From positions 124,001 through 188,000 of the forward strand of contig NZ_JAESVA010000002.1 of NCBI RefSeq assembly GCF_020621385.1: 64,000 nucleotides of DNA, written 5' to 3'. Position numbers and translations under genes: made by a program. The notes below the pieces were generated by a model. It searched no databases and was not told the DNA's origin. It saw only the letters and a list, made by a program, of their open reading frames with translations. The DNA comes from Acidisoma cellulosilyticum (GTDB taxonomy: Bacteria > Pseudomonadota > Alphaproteobacteria > Acetobacterales > Acetobacteraceae). Shown here piece after piece: positions 1-8,614 of the stretch (positions are counted from its first letter, which is position 1; every line of letters starts with the position of its first letter).

Positions 1-1155
1 TCCGGCCAGCAGACAGGCGATCACCGCGACCAGTTTCACGGCCAGCATCAGCACCGCCGAACCGGGGCCTTCCGCGCCGCTGAGGGCCAGCTGGATCGGC
101 CCTTTGCCGTTGCCCGGCAATTGCGGCAGCCAGGCGGTGAGCAGCCCGACCAGCGCGAAAGCCGCCAGAGTGGTGACGATGATCCGCGCATTCTTGGGCG
201 CCCGGCTGCGCGCCCAGGCGGTCAACTCGCTATAGAACAGGCCAGCGACACCGGCGACCGGCCCCATCAGGCAGGCCCAGACCATCAGCCCGGTGCTGAC
301 CGGATAATGCGGGAATTGATACTGCCAGTCGGTGCCGAGACCGATCCAGGCGATGACGGTGCCGATGACGGAGGTCGCGAGGGCGACAATGACCACGCGC
401 GGCCGCACGGTCATCAGCAAAACTTCGAGCACGAAGACCGCCCCGGACAGCGGCACGTTATAGACGGCGGCAAGCCCGGCCCCCGCCCCGCAAGCGACCA
501 TCAGCCGCGTGTCCTCGACCGTCAGCCCCAGCCGACGGCAGCACCAGCCCGCCAGCACGGCGCCGATTTCGCGCGGGGCCACTTCGCGGCCGAGCGGCGA
601 GCCGAGTGCGACCGTCACGATCTGCAGCAGCGCATGCGCGATTGTGGTGCCCATCGGCATGGGCGGCGCGCCCTCCGTCACGGCCTTCTTGATGCTGACC
701 AAGGGGCGGCCGAAGCGATGCATGGCCCACCAGCCGAAGCCGGCGATAAGGCCGGCGCCGAGCAGCACCAGAAAGCGCCGCCAGGGTGGGGCCGCCGTCA
801 CGCCCGCCAGGAAATTCTCGTCGCTGATCACCGCATGCAGGCTGTAGCCGTAAGCGATGTGCTGAATGAAATGCAGCAGTAAAGCGAGGCCCATGCCGCC
901 GATGCCGCCCGCGACGCCCGTCAGCAGCGTCACCAGGATCAACTGCGGCAGCGGTGTCGTGGAGACGGCCGCCGGCAGCGGGTCAGGCTTTGTCTCGATG
1001 ACGGCCGCATGCGGGATATCCGACGGGATATCCCGGTCGGTATCGGTGGGCGGATGAAAAGGCGCCAGGCTTGTCCTTGTCTCCAGGCTGTCGTCCGGCA
1101 CCCGCCACTCTCCCTTATGCGACACGGGCTTCAAACCGGCCCGGAGCGCTCTCAT
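1..1155 (-). CDS. ClC-family chloride channel/antiporter, C-terminus beyond window edge
   Basis: The minus strand stays open from an ATG at 1155 to the window edge, giving the first 385 residues of a membrane protein. Hydrophobic segments begin near residue 70. The filter motif GREVAPRE (about residues 189-196) and YNVPLSGAVFVLE (about 232-244) are those of ClC channels and H+/Cl- antiporters of the inner membrane. It is divergent: the usual GREGP reads GREVAP, keeping the gating Glu, and the GSGIP helix expected about 35 residues earlier is not recognisable. The first 65 residues form a hydrophilic cytosolic tail. It is divergent from a LysR gene 89 bp away, which may regulate it. Family call is firm; transported ion is inferred. 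Confidence 0.85.
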   Translation of the reverse strand, partial: MRALRAGLKPVSHKGEWRVPDDSLETRTSLAPFHPPTDTDRDIPSDIPHAAVIETKPDPLPAAVSTTPLPQLILVTLLTGVAGGIGGMGLALLLHFIQHIAYGYSLHAVISDENFLAGVTAAPPWRRFLVLLGAGLIAGFGWWAMHRFGRPLVSIKKAVTEGAPPMPMGTTIAHALLQIVTVALGSPLGREVAPREIGAVLAGWCCRRLGLTVEDTRLMVACGAGAGLAAVYNVPLSGAVFVLEVLLMTVRPRVVIVALATSVIGTVIAWIGLGTDWQYQFPHYPVSTGLMVWACLMGPVAGVAGLFYSELTAWARSRAPKNARIIVTTLAAFALVGLLTAWLPQLPGNGKGPIQLALSGAEGPGSAVLMLAVKLVAVIACLLAG

Positions 1156-1187
1156 GACATGACAGGTTAGGCCCGGCGAGCGTTATT

Positions 1188-1221
1188 GCCAATCTTGATG
1201 AAAAGGATATCAGTAATTGGC
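1188..1221. promoter_or_regulatory. Possible LysR operator between ClC and LysR genes
   Basis: The 89-bp divergent intergenic region holds inverted arms GCCAAT (1188-1193) and ATTGGC (1216-1221) in AT-rich sequence. LysR-type regulators commonly bind such interrupted dyads next to their own gene. Only the short arms and position support this. Confidence 0.35.
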
Positions 1222-1244
1222 TTTAACGATAGCCAGGCCAGGCC

Positions 1245-2105
1245 ATGCTCCATCCCGATCTTCTCCGCTCCTTTGTCGCGGTGGCCGAAGCAGGCGGCTT
1301 CTCGCTCGCTGCCCGGCGCCTCGGCCTCGGCCAATCGACCGTCAGCCAGCATATCAAGCGGCTGGAAGATGCGATCCACCGCCCGGTCTTCGCGCGCGAC
1401 ACCCATTCGGTGACCTTGACGCCCGACGGCGACACGCTGCTGGCTTTGGCAAGGCAGGTGCTTGCGGCCCAGGATCGGCTGCTGCAGGTCATGACCGGCA
1501 CCGCCACGCGCGGCCGGCTGCGCCTGGGCGTGTCGGAGGATTTCGCGGCGGCCGGCCTGCGGGCGGTTCTGCAGGATTTCGCGCGCCTGCACCCGACGGT
1601 CGATGTCGCGCTCACGGTCGGGCTCAGCGTGCCGTTGTATGAGCGTTTCGATTCCGGCGACCTGGATGTCATCTTCGTCAAGCGCCGCACGGGGGATCGC
1701 CGTGGCGCGGTCGTCTGGCGCGAGCGTCTGGTCTGGCTCGGCCAGAACGGCATTCGGCCGGACCCGCATGCGCCGCTGCCGCTATTGCTCTATCCCTCGC
1801 CCAGCATCACGCGCGGCCGTGCGCTGACGGCGCTGGAAGCCGCCGGGCGAAGCTGGCGGATTGCTTGCACAAGCGGCAGCCTCAATGGGCTTTACGCAGC
1901 GGCTGAGGCCGGCCTGGGGCTGATACCGCATTCCGGGCGGTTGCGGCCGACAGGGCTGGCGGTGCTCTCTCCCTCCCCCACGCTCGTCTTGCCGGATTTG
2001 GGGGAGATCGAATTCGTCGTCATCGGGCCGGGATCACACAACCTTTTGGCGGAAAGCCTGCTCGATATTTTTCAGTCCTATGCCCTGCAATTGCCTTCGC
2101 GTTAA
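1245..2105 (+). CDS. LysR-family transcriptional regulator
   Basis: A 286-residue protein with an N-terminal winged helix-turn-helix (about residues 3-62; AGGFSLAARRLGLGQSTVSQ is the classic LysR helix pair) followed by a periplasmic-binding-protein-like effector domain (about 90-280). Length is normal for LysR. It is divergent from the ClC-type gene, the usual arrangement for a LysR regulator and its target, so control of chloride or acid stress functions is possible. The effector cannot be read from the sequence. Confidence 0.9.
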   Translation: MLHPDLLRSFVAVAEAGGFSLAARRLGLGQSTVSQHIKRLEDAIHRPVFARDTHSVTLTPDGDTLLALARQVLAAQDRLLQVMTGTATRGRLRLGVSEDFAAAGLRAVLQDFARLHPTVDVALTVGLSVPLYERFDSGDLDVIFVKRRTGDRRGAVVWRERLVWLGQNGIRPDPHAPLPLLLYPSPSITRGRALTALEAAGRSWRIACTSGSLNGLYAAAEAGLGLIPHSGRLRPTGLAVLSPSPTLVLPDLGEIEFVVIGPGSHNLLAESLLDIFQSYALQLPSR

Positions 2106-2232
2106 GCTTGTGCCGGAAAGCAAGACCGCGTCGGCCTTGAACGGGCTTGCCATCGGTGCGATGGGCCAATAGACCGGCTAAGTCTGAGATGCGCATCATG
2201 CTTGACTGCGCACCAGCTTTATCGGAGCCCAA

Positions 2233-3219
2233 TTGGTTTCCGGAGACCGAACCGGAACCGCGATCATGTGGAGACATCATCTGGCCGCCGCCATTGCACG
2301 GGAAAACCTGGAGACGTCGCGATCGCCCGACGATCTGAGCTTCGAAATCGGGGCATCGGTGACCGATGTGCTCGGCCTGTTACCCATGGGCGTGCAGGTC
2401 GACGATCTCAATCACCGGACCATCTACGTAAACGACAAGTTTACGCAGATGCTGGGCTATACGCTGGCGGATATCGCCGACCTGGATGACTGGTTTGCGC
2501 GTGCCTATCCGGATCCGATCGAGCGGACAAGAATACGCCAGGACTGGACGGCAAGACTGGCGCATGCCGAGGCGACGCAGACGGAAATACCGATCATCGA
2601 GCGCACGCTGACCTGCAAGAGCGGCGAGAAGAAAGTCATCGAGTTCCATGTTCGTCGCGTTGGAAACTACTATATTTATCTGAATACCGATGTTTCGGCG
2701 CGCCATCACATGGAAGCCGAACTCCGCCGTCTCGCCTATACCGATTCGCTGACCAAGCTTTCCAACCGCCGGCATTTTTTCGAAATCGGCGAGGCGCTGA
2801 TCACCGACCGCGACCAGCCTTTGGTTGCCCTGATGTTCGACCTCGATCATTTCAAAGCCTTGAACGACCAATACGGCCATCGCATCGGCGATGAGGTTCT
2901 GGCGGAAGTGGCAGACCGCTGCCGCAAGGCATTGCGCAGCAGCGATCACATCGCCCGGCTGGGCGGCGAGGAATTCGGCGTGCTTCTGCCGAACAGCAGT
3001 CCGGCATTCGCGGCCAGGATTGCCGAAAGATTGCGCCGGTCGGTGGCGGCAACGCCGGCCTCCGCGCGGGTGCGCGACGTGCATGTCACCATCAGCATCG
3101 GTGTGGCCTCCGCCAGCGTCGCGGAGGTCGATATCGATACGTTGATGAGCCGCGCCGATCGCGCGCTTTACGCGGCCAAACGTGGCGGACGCAACCAGAT
3201 CTGCTTCGCCGAAGACTGA
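2233..3219 (+). CDS. PAS-GGDEF diguanylate cyclase
   Basis: A 328-residue cytoplasmic protein. Residues about 45-150 look like a PAS sensor (IYVNDKFTQMLGYT) and 165-328 are a GGDEF domain making c-di-GMP from two GTP. The active-site motif is GGEEF at residues 244-248, with metal-binding FDLDHFKALND upstream. RSSD at 235-238, five residues before GGEEF, is a canonical allosteric I-site, so the enzyme is probably active and product-inhibited. There is no membrane segment. An ATG 11 codons downstream (2266) is an alternative start. It stands alone, 9 bp from a convergent LysR gene. Confidence 0.92.
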   Translation: MVSGDRTGTAIMWRHHLAAAIARENLETSRSPDDLSFEIGASVTDVLGLLPMGVQVDDLNHRTIYVNDKFTQMLGYTLADIADLDDWFARAYPDPIERTRIRQDWTARLAHAEATQTEIPIIERTLTCKSGEKKVIEFHVRRVGNYYIYLNTDVSARHHMEAELRRLAYTDSLTKLSNRRHFFEIGEALITDRDQPLVALMFDLDHFKALNDQYGHRIGDEVLAEVADRCRKALRSSDHIARLGGEEFGVLLPNSSPAFAARIAERLRRSVAATPASARVRDVHVTISIGVASASVAEVDIDTLMSRADRALYAAKRGGRNQICFAED

Positions 3220-3228
3220 GTGCAGGCT

Positions 3229-4134
3229 TCAGGACAGGCGAATTAACCGCGCCGCCGCCGCTGCCGTCACGGCCCTTGTAAGCGGGGCGATCAGATCGGC
3301 CGCGAGGCGGTTGACCTGCCAATAGAGCGGCACGTCCAGCGGCCGTCCGGGCAGCAGATCGACCAGCCGCCCGGCATCGACATGGTGCTGCGCCAGCAGC
3401 ACCGGGTTCATGCACCAGCCGATGCCCGCCAGACAGCCATCGAGAAAGGCATGGGTCGACGGCAGGCAATGCGTCGGGCAATCCGGCTCGCGGCCCAGCA
3501 CCGTCTTCATCCAGCCGCTTTGCAAACTGTCGTGCCGGTTGAAGGTCAGCACGGGCGCCTGGGCGAAAGCGGTCTCGGTCAGCCCTTCCGCGAAATGCCG
3601 GTCAGCGAAGTCAGGGCTGGCATTGGCGAGGTAGCGCAGGGCGCCCAAGGAAACGCGACGGCAGCCGGTCACAGGCTGCTCGCGGCTCGTGACGGCCGCG
3701 ACGACCCGGCCATGGGCCAGCCAATCCGCTGTCCGCCCCTCCTCATCGACCGTCAGATCCAGCAGCACCCCGGTCTCCCGCGTGTATTGGGCGGCGGCGT
3801 CCAGAAACCACGTCGCGAGACTGTCGGCATTGACGGCGATATGCAGCGTCACCCGCGGGGACGGCCCGTCATCCCGCGCGAGGCCCGGCAGTTGTTGCAG
3901 CAGCGCGCGTTCCAGCAGGCCGACCTGTTCCAGATGGCGGCAGAGCCATTCGCCCTTTTCGGTCGCGATACAGGGATTGCCGCGCTGGATGAGGAAGAAG
4001 CCGAGCCTGTCCTCCAGCGCCTTGACCCGCTGGGACACGGCCGAGGGCGTCACATGCAGCAGCTTCGCGGCCTTTTCGAAACTGCCGGTCTGCACCACGG
4101 CGCCGACGGCGCGCAGGCCGCCATAGTCGATCAT
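3229..4134 (-). CDS. argP: LysR-family regulator, ArgP/LysG type
   Basis: A 301-residue LysR protein with the HTH at about residues 3-60 (SFEKAAKLLHVTPSAVSQRV is the ArgP signature) and an effector domain after it. ArgP/LysG proteins sense lysine or arginine and activate the export gene argO/lysE. Here the divergent neighbour is exactly such an exporter, and the intergenic region carries a perfect 8-bp inverted repeat. Family and neighbour agree; the amino acid sensed is inferred from relatives. Confidence 0.9.
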   Translation of the reverse strand: MIDYGGLRAVGAVVQTGSFEKAAKLLHVTPSAVSQRVKALEDRLGFFLIQRGNPCIATEKGEWLCRHLEQVGLLERALLQQLPGLARDDGPSPRVTLHIAVNADSLATWFLDAAAQYTRETGVLLDLTVDEEGRTADWLAHGRVVAAVTSREQPVTGCRRVSLGALRYLANASPDFADRHFAEGLTETAFAQAPVLTFNRHDSLQSGWMKTVLGREPDCPTHCLPSTHAFLDGCLAGIGWCMNPVLLAQHHVDAGRLVDLLPGRPLDVPLYWQVNRLAADLIAPLTRAVTAAAAARLIRLS

Positions 4135-4147
4135 GGATTAGTTTTCC

Positions 4148-4184
4148 TTAATTCACCTTATGGAAGTTAACTGGCCTGAATTAA
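4148..4184. promoter_or_regulatory. Inverted repeat between argP and exporter gene, likely ArgP operator
   Basis: TTAATTCA at 4148-4155 and its exact complement TGAATTAA at 4177-4184 are separated by 21 bp. They lie in the only AT-rich stretch between two divergent genes whose homologues are controlled from one shared site. Spacing fits a LysR tetramer footprint. Confidence 0.55.
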
Positions 4185-4236
4185 ATGCGCCAGACTAAGC
4201 AGGCAACGACCCCTTTTGCCCCGAAAGTGCGCTGCC

Positions 4237-4845
4237 ATGTCCGTCCCTGTCTTTCTCACCGGCCTTGCCATGGGCCTCAGCCTTATCGTCGCCATCGGCG
4301 CGCAGAATGCCTTCGTGCTGCGCCAGGGATTGCTCGGCCGTTTCGTCTGGCCGGTGACGCTGGTCTGCGCGCTCTCGGATACCGTGCTGATCGTGGTGGG
4401 CGTGCTGTGCTTCCATCAGGTCGCGCAGGTCCTGCCGGCCTTCGAGCCGGTCATGCGCTATGGCGGTGCGGCGTTCCTTACCCTTTATGCCGCGCGCAAC
4501 CTCCATTCCGCTTTCACGGGGTCGGGCGCATTGGCAGCGGCGGAGACTGACGGCGGCTCGCTGTCCAAGACCATCCTGCTCTGCCTGGCGCTGACCTGGC
4601 TCAACCCGCATGTCTATCTGGATACGCTGGTTTTGCTCGGCAGCCTGTCGGCGCAGTTTCACGGTCAGCAGATGAGTTTCGCGACCGGCGCCATTACCGG
4701 CTCCTTCCTGTTCTTCATCGCGCTGGGCCAGGGGGCCGCCTGGTTGCGCCCGCTGCTCGCCCGTCCACGCGTCTGGCAGGCGGTGGAGGTGCTGATCGCG
4801 CTGACCATGGCCGCGACGGCGCTGCGCCTGGTGCTGATGCGATAA
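4237..4845 (+). CDS. LysE/ArgO-family amino acid exporter
   Basis: A 202-residue inner-membrane protein with about six hydrophobic segments. The N-terminus GLSLIVAIGAQNAFVLRQG and the segment LTWLNPHVYLDTLVLLG are hallmarks of the LysE/ArgO branch of RhtB exporters, which expel lysine or arginine. An ATG seven codons upstream (4216) is open but adds a polar stretch atypical of the family, so 4237 is chosen. Expression is probably driven by the divergent argP product. Confidence 0.92.
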   Translation: MSVPVFLTGLAMGLSLIVAIGAQNAFVLRQGLLGRFVWPVTLVCALSDTVLIVVGVLCFHQVAQVLPAFEPVMRYGGAAFLTLYAARNLHSAFTGSGALAAAETDGGSLSKTILLCLALTWLNPHVYLDTLVLLGSLSAQFHGQQMSFATGAITGSFLFFIALGQGAAWLRPLLARPRVWQAVEVLIALTMAATALRLVLMR

Positions 4846-4848
4846 GGA

Positions 4849-5640
4849 TCAGGCTGTCTCTGGCAGAAAGACGATGATGCGCAGATCCGGCATCGCTTCC
4901 GGCAGCAGAACCTGATGGCGGAAGCGGCGTTCGCCGTGGCGCGGGGAGATGAGATGCGTCACCCCCTCCCCGGCATCGCTCACGTCATGCGCCGCCCATA
5001 GACGCCGGAAGTCGGCGCTCACCGCATTCAGGTCGCTGATCAGCGTCTGGAAGATCGCCGCATCGGCGGCCTGGCCGAAATTGAGCCGAAATCGCGCGAC
5101 GAGCGCGCGTGCGTCCCCCTCCCAATCCGGCATGCTGCGGCGGTGATAGTCGCGCGTAAAGATCAGCCGCAGCAGATTGCGCTCCTCCGGCGGAAAGACC
5201 GCAAAATTCCCGAACATGGCGGTATTGGCGTCATTCCAGCCGAGGACGTCGAAGCGGGCATTGCGCAGATAGGCGGGTGCCGCGATCGCCTGCAGAACGG
5301 GTTGCAGGCGCCCGGCCGCCTCATCCGGCTTCGGCATCGTTGGCAGAGGCGGCAGCCGATGCTGGGCGAGCGCAAAAAGATGCGTCCGCTCGGCCTCGCT
5401 GAGTTGCAAGGCGCCCGCCAGATTGTCCAGAAAGCCGGCCGACACCTGGATCGGCTTGCCTTGTTCCAATGCCGTGTACCAGGTGAGGCCGATACCGGCG
5501 GCGGCCGCCAGTTCCTCCCGCCGCAGACCCGGCTTGCGCCGCGTGCGGCCGGCGGGAAATCCGAAGGCGGCCGGCGCCAGACGGGCCCGTCGCAGCCGCA
5601 GGAAGTCCGCCAGTTCCGATCGCGCCCCCTGGTCCAGCAT
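4849..5640 (-). CDS. XRE-family regulator with MmyB-like ligand-binding domain
   Basis: A 263-residue protein: an XRE helix-turn-helix at about residues 10-80 (RREELAAAAGIGLTWYTALEQG) and a C-terminal MmyB-like/MLTR ligand-binding domain (about 100-260; PAYLRNARFDVLGWNDAN and the PPEERNLLRLIF stretch are typical). Such regulators often control a divergent SDR or transporter gene. The start at 5640 is chosen because GGGAGG lies just upstream; an in-frame extension to 5820 has no family support and would overlap the divergent permease start. The TauE-type permease 106 bp away is the likely partner. Confidence 0.88.
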   Translation of the reverse strand: MLDQGARSELADFLRLRRARLAPAAFGFPAGRTRRKPGLRREELAAAAGIGLTWYTALEQGKPIQVSAGFLDNLAGALQLSEAERTHLFALAQHRLPPLPTMPKPDEAAGRLQPVLQAIAAPAYLRNARFDVLGWNDANTAMFGNFAVFPPEERNLLRLIFTRDYHRRSMPDWEGDARALVARFRLNFGQAADAAIFQTLISDLNAVSADFRRLWAAHDVSDAGEGVTHLISPRHGERRFRHQVLLPEAMPDLRIIVFLPETA

Positions 5641-5746
5641 CTGCCCTCCCGCCCCGCTATCACTCCCGGCGATAGCATAATTTCCAGCCTGCACCACCGC
5701 GCCCGGCCATGCCATCGCTCGGCCAGGTTTTGGGAAGCGATATTCG

Positions 5747-6481
5747 GTGCAAGCTTGGCTATTGGTGGGGCTGGCCGCCGCTGTCGCCGGCTTTTCGCGG
5801 GGCTTCGCGGCCTTCGGCACGGCGATGATCTATGTGCCGCTGGTCACGCTCGCCTATGACGCGAAAACGGCGGTGGTGACTTTGTTTCTGGTCGATCTGC
5901 TGCCCTCGGTCCCGCTGGTCCGCACAGCGGCGCGGGACTGCGAATGGCGCCCGACCATCCTCTGCATGGCGCTGGGTGCGGCGGCACTCAGCCCTGTCGG
6001 GGTCATCCTGCTTCTGATGGTGCCGGCGCGCGACGTCATGGCCATTCTCGGCCTCGTGCTGATCGCCGCGACCTCGTACCTGCTGCTCGGCCCCCGCCTG
6101 CATCTTGCGGGCGGCGCGGGCCAGAGCCTGATCGCGGGCGCCGTTTCAGGCCTTGCCGGCGGGATCTGCGGAATCTTCGGACCGCCGGCGATGATCTATC
6201 TGCTCGGTCGGCAGTCGGACGCGGCCACCACAAGGGCCAATGCCGTCATCTTCCTGACGGGCGAGAGCCTGCTCCTCGGCGCGACCTACCTGCTCTATGG
6301 CATGGTGACGCGACGGATGCTTGTGCTGGCAGTGGTGCTGATGCCGCTCTACGGCGCCTGTCTTTGGCTCGGCGCGCATAGTTTTGCGGGCGTCAGCGAC
6401 GTGCTTTATCGACGCTTGGTTCTGGGACTGCTTTGGCTCGTGGCGGCCGCGATCCTCATCCACGCGCTGCTGGCGCTGTAG
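5747..6481 (+). CDS. TauE/SafE-family sulfite or organic anion exporter
   Basis: A 244-residue inner-membrane protein with about eight hydrophobic segments, beginning with GTG preceded by GGGAAG. The two half-repeats GFSRGFAAFGTAMIYVP and GLAGGICGIFGPPAMIYLLG are the duplicated signature of TauE/SafE permeases, which move sulfite, sulfonates or small organic acids. It is divergent from an XRE regulator. Substrate cannot be read from sequence. Confidence 0.88.
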   Translation: MQAWLLVGLAAAVAGFSRGFAAFGTAMIYVPLVTLAYDAKTAVVTLFLVDLLPSVPLVRTAARDCEWRPTILCMALGAAALSPVGVILLLMVPARDVMAILGLVLIAATSYLLLGPRLHLAGGAGQSLIAGAVSGLAGGICGIFGPPAMIYLLGRQSDAATTRANAVIFLTGESLLLGATYLLYGMVTRRMLVLAVVLMPLYGACLWLGAHSFAGVSDVLYRRLVLGLLWLVAAAILIHALLAL

Positions 6482-6499
6482 GGCGCCTGCGCCGTCCGA

Positions 6500-6757
6500 T
6501 CAGGCGCGGTAGGTGCCGGCGGCGACAGCGCGGATCTCGAAGCGGGTCAGGCCGAGTTCAGCCAGTTCACGGTCGGTATAGGTGTTCAGTTCGCGGACCA
6601 TTTGAAGGCGCGCACGGGCGGACTGACGCTCGACGCGGACAAAGGCAACAAGGCGCTTCACCGCATTGGCGACAAGCGTCAGGCCAAGGAAGTCAATCGC
6701 CTGGGTGCCGGCAGTCGGGGCGAAGCGAGTGTCGGAGGTTTCGGTCAGGATCGTCAT
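6500..6757 (-). CDS. DUF1127 small protein
   Basis: An 85-residue protein ending in a DUF1127 domain (DRELAELGLTRFEIRAVAAG, about residues 60-80). DUF1127 proteins are small, Arg-rich and common in Alphaproteobacteria; some affect phosphate or carbon metabolism and RNA turnover, but this one cannot be assigned a role. The start at 6757 is chosen because GAGAG lies just upstream; an ATG five codons earlier (6772) has no ribosome-binding site. Confidence 0.82.
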   Translation of the reverse strand: MTILTETSDTRFAPTAGTQAIDFLGLTLVANAVKRLVAFVRVERQSARARLQMVRELNTYTDRELAELGLTRFEIRAVAAGTYRA

Positions 6758-6838
6758 GGTAGGGTCTCTCATTTGTTCTGTGAGACGACATTAGCTCATT
6801 CCAGACTCACTGTCTAGGGAATTGTGCATATGTCATCG

Positions 6839-6863
6839 GTCACAACAAATGTCATTTTGTGAC
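6839..6863. promoter_or_regulatory. Perfect 7-bp dyad, candidate operator
   Basis: GTCACAA (6839-6845) and TTGTGAC (6857-6863) are exact complements separated by 11 bp, in the AT-rich region between the DUF1127 gene and the downstream dehydrogenase. The geometry suits a homodimeric regulator. No cognate regulator is adjacent. Confidence 0.45.
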
Positions 6864-6955
6864 GTGCCGTCACTCGGCCCCTGCCCTCTGGCGGTCTTGC
6901 CCAAGGGCCGCCCCTTGCCCGACAATCGAGAACCGCAAGGAAGGACATCATCCGC

Positions 6956-7792
6956 ATGGCTGTCGCGATTATTGCTCCGGGCGCCATGGGCGCTGCGATC
7001 GGCCAGCGGCTTGTCGAAAACGGTGTCGAGGTCCGAACCTCCCTTACCGGACGCAGCCCTTCCAGCCGGCAGCGCGCCGAGGCGGCCGGCCTGCAGCCGG
7101 TCTCGGACGAGGCGATCGCGGCCTGCGATTTCATCCTGTCGATCGTGCCGCCGGGGGAAGCGCTGGCCTTGGCGACCCGCCTTGCGCCGGTCCTGGCGCA
7201 GACGACCCATCGCCCCGTCTATGTCGATTGCAACGCGATCAGCCCGGCGACGGCGCAGACGGTTTCAATGGCGTTCCCCTCGCCCCAGGTCAGGTTTGTC
7301 GACGGCAGCATCATCGGCGGTCCGCCGAAACCGGGGACGCGCGGACCGTCGCTTTATGTCTCGGGCGCCGATGCGACGGCTTTGACCGCCCTGAACGCCC
7401 ATGGATTGGTCGTGAAGCTTTTGGACGATCGTATCGGCAGCGCCTCCGCGCTCAAGATGAGCTATGCGGGGATCACCAAGGGGCTGACCGCGCTGGGATC
7501 GGCCATGATATTGGCGGCTGGCCGCCACGGCGCGGCGGAGGCCCTGCGGGCGGAACTCGCGGAGAGCCAGCCGGAGCTATTGCAGCGCTTCGCGCAGAGC
7601 GTGCCGGACATGGCGCCGAAGGCCTATCGCTGGGTCGCGGAAATGGAGGAGATCGCTGACTTCGCGGGTGAGGATGCGGCGATCCGCGATATCTATCTTG
7701 GCATGGCCAGGCTTTATGCGGACCTCGCCGAGGATCAGGCCGGAGACAAGGCAAAAGCCGCGCATTTGCGCGCCTTTCTGCAAGGGTCCTAG
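6956..7792 (+). CDS. NAD(P)-dependent dehydrogenase with DUF1932 domain
   Basis: A 278-residue cytosolic protein. Residues 1-150 are a Rossmann domain of the 6-phosphogluconate/3-hydroxyisobutyrate dehydrogenase type (IIAPGAMGAAIGQRL nucleotide loop). Residues about 180-255 match the DUF1932 C-terminal domain (ALKMSYAGITKGLTALGSAM). It probably oxidises a beta-hydroxyacid. The TAG stop at 7790-7792 is formed by the TA target site and first G of the repeat that follows. Confidence 0.85.
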   Translation: MAVAIIAPGAMGAAIGQRLVENGVEVRTSLTGRSPSSRQRAEAAGLQPVSDEAIAACDFILSIVPPGEALALATRLAPVLAQTTHRPVYVDCNAISPATAQTVSMAFPSPQVRFVDGSIIGGPPKPGTRGPSLYVSGADATALTALNAHGLVVKLLDDRIGSASALKMSYAGITKGLTALGSAMILAAGRHGAAEALRAELAESQPELLQRFAQSVPDMAPKAYRWVAEMEEIADFAGEDAAIRDIYLGMARLYADLAEDQAGDKAKAAHLRAFLQGS

Positions 7793-8016
7793 AGCCTGTC
7801 GGGTTTTAATAGAATCCTGGCCGAACCTCACTGATCGTCGCCCGCGGCCTGTCCGGCCGAGCCTCGTGCCGCGGGTCTACCCGTGGTCGTGCCCAGACGC
7901 CGTTGAGGCGCCGCACCGGGTAGGTCCGCGCAACAAGTGCGCGGATGACGAAGTGTGGACGGAGCGGCCGGTTAGGTGCGGCCGGCCAGGCGCGGCCGAT
8001 CAAACCTGACAGGCTC
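7792..8016. repeat. MITE-like element, family A copy 1
   Basis: The element starts GAGCCTGTCGGGTTTTA right after a TA and ends with the near-complementary AAACCTGACAGGCTC. The interior has no gene but is full of GC-rich dyads. A 30-bp stretch (GGGTAGGTCCGCGC followed by AACAAGTGCGCGGATGAC, 7918-7949) recurs in copy 3 at 60.2 kb. The right flank is not TA, so this copy looks decayed. Apart from this element, the 430 bp before the next gene holds only a short leader. Confidence 0.6.
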
Positions 8017-8224
8017 GCGATACCGTCCATTCGGGGAGACTGTTTCCGGTTGTGTTATCACCTGACAGTTGCCCATCGATAATAATCATGCCGATCTCAG
8101 GCGACGGCCGCTTGCCGTTGCGTCTTCGCCGTCTGCCGGCCGCCATCCTTATCCGGGCACAAAGGCTTGTCATCTTCGGCCTGCCCCGCAAATATACCAG
8201 GGACGCGATTTTAAGGACGCCATC

Positions 8225-8602
8225 GTGACTGAACATCGCCTCGCTGGCCGTCGCGTACTCCTCGTGGAGGATGACAAGACCGTTTCCGCGCGCATCGAGG
8301 ATATGCTGGACAAGCTCGGATGCGTCATTGTCGGTCCGTTTCGACATTTGCCGGAAGCGCGAGAGGCCGCCAGAATATCGCAAGTCGACTTGGCGCTGCT
8401 CGACGTCAATCTGGTTGGCGTCTTGAGCTATCCGGTGGCCGAGATCCTGGCGGAACGGAAGATCCCCTTCATCCTGCTGACCGCCTATGGCGTGCATGCC
8501 TTGCCTGCGGACCGGCCGGACTGGCAATGGCATGCCAAGCCGTTTCAGGAGGCGGAACTGGTGGCGAGGATTGAAGGCTTGGTCGAGCAAGGCGGCATTT
8601 AG
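8225..8602 (+). CDS. Stand-alone response-regulator receiver domain
   Basis: A 125-residue CheY-like receiver with no output domain. The acidic pocket (LLVEDD), phosphoacceptor Asp in LALLDVNL, switch Thr in LLTAYG and Lys in HAKPF are all present, so phosphorylation should be possible. GTG at 8225 is chosen because AAGGA lies just upstream; an in-frame extension back to 8069 is Arg/Pro-rich and unlike the family. No histidine kinase is adjacent; an HWE kinase lies at 21-22 kb. Similar receivers act with HWE kinases or general stress phosphorelays. Confidence 0.88.
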   Translation: MTEHRLAGRRVLLVEDDKTVSARIEDMLDKLGCVIVGPFRHLPEAREAARISQVDLALLDVNLVGVLSYPVAEILAERKIPFILLTAYGVHALPADRPDWQWHAKPFQEAELVARIEGLVEQGGI

Positions 8603-8614
8603 CCCGGCAGCCTG

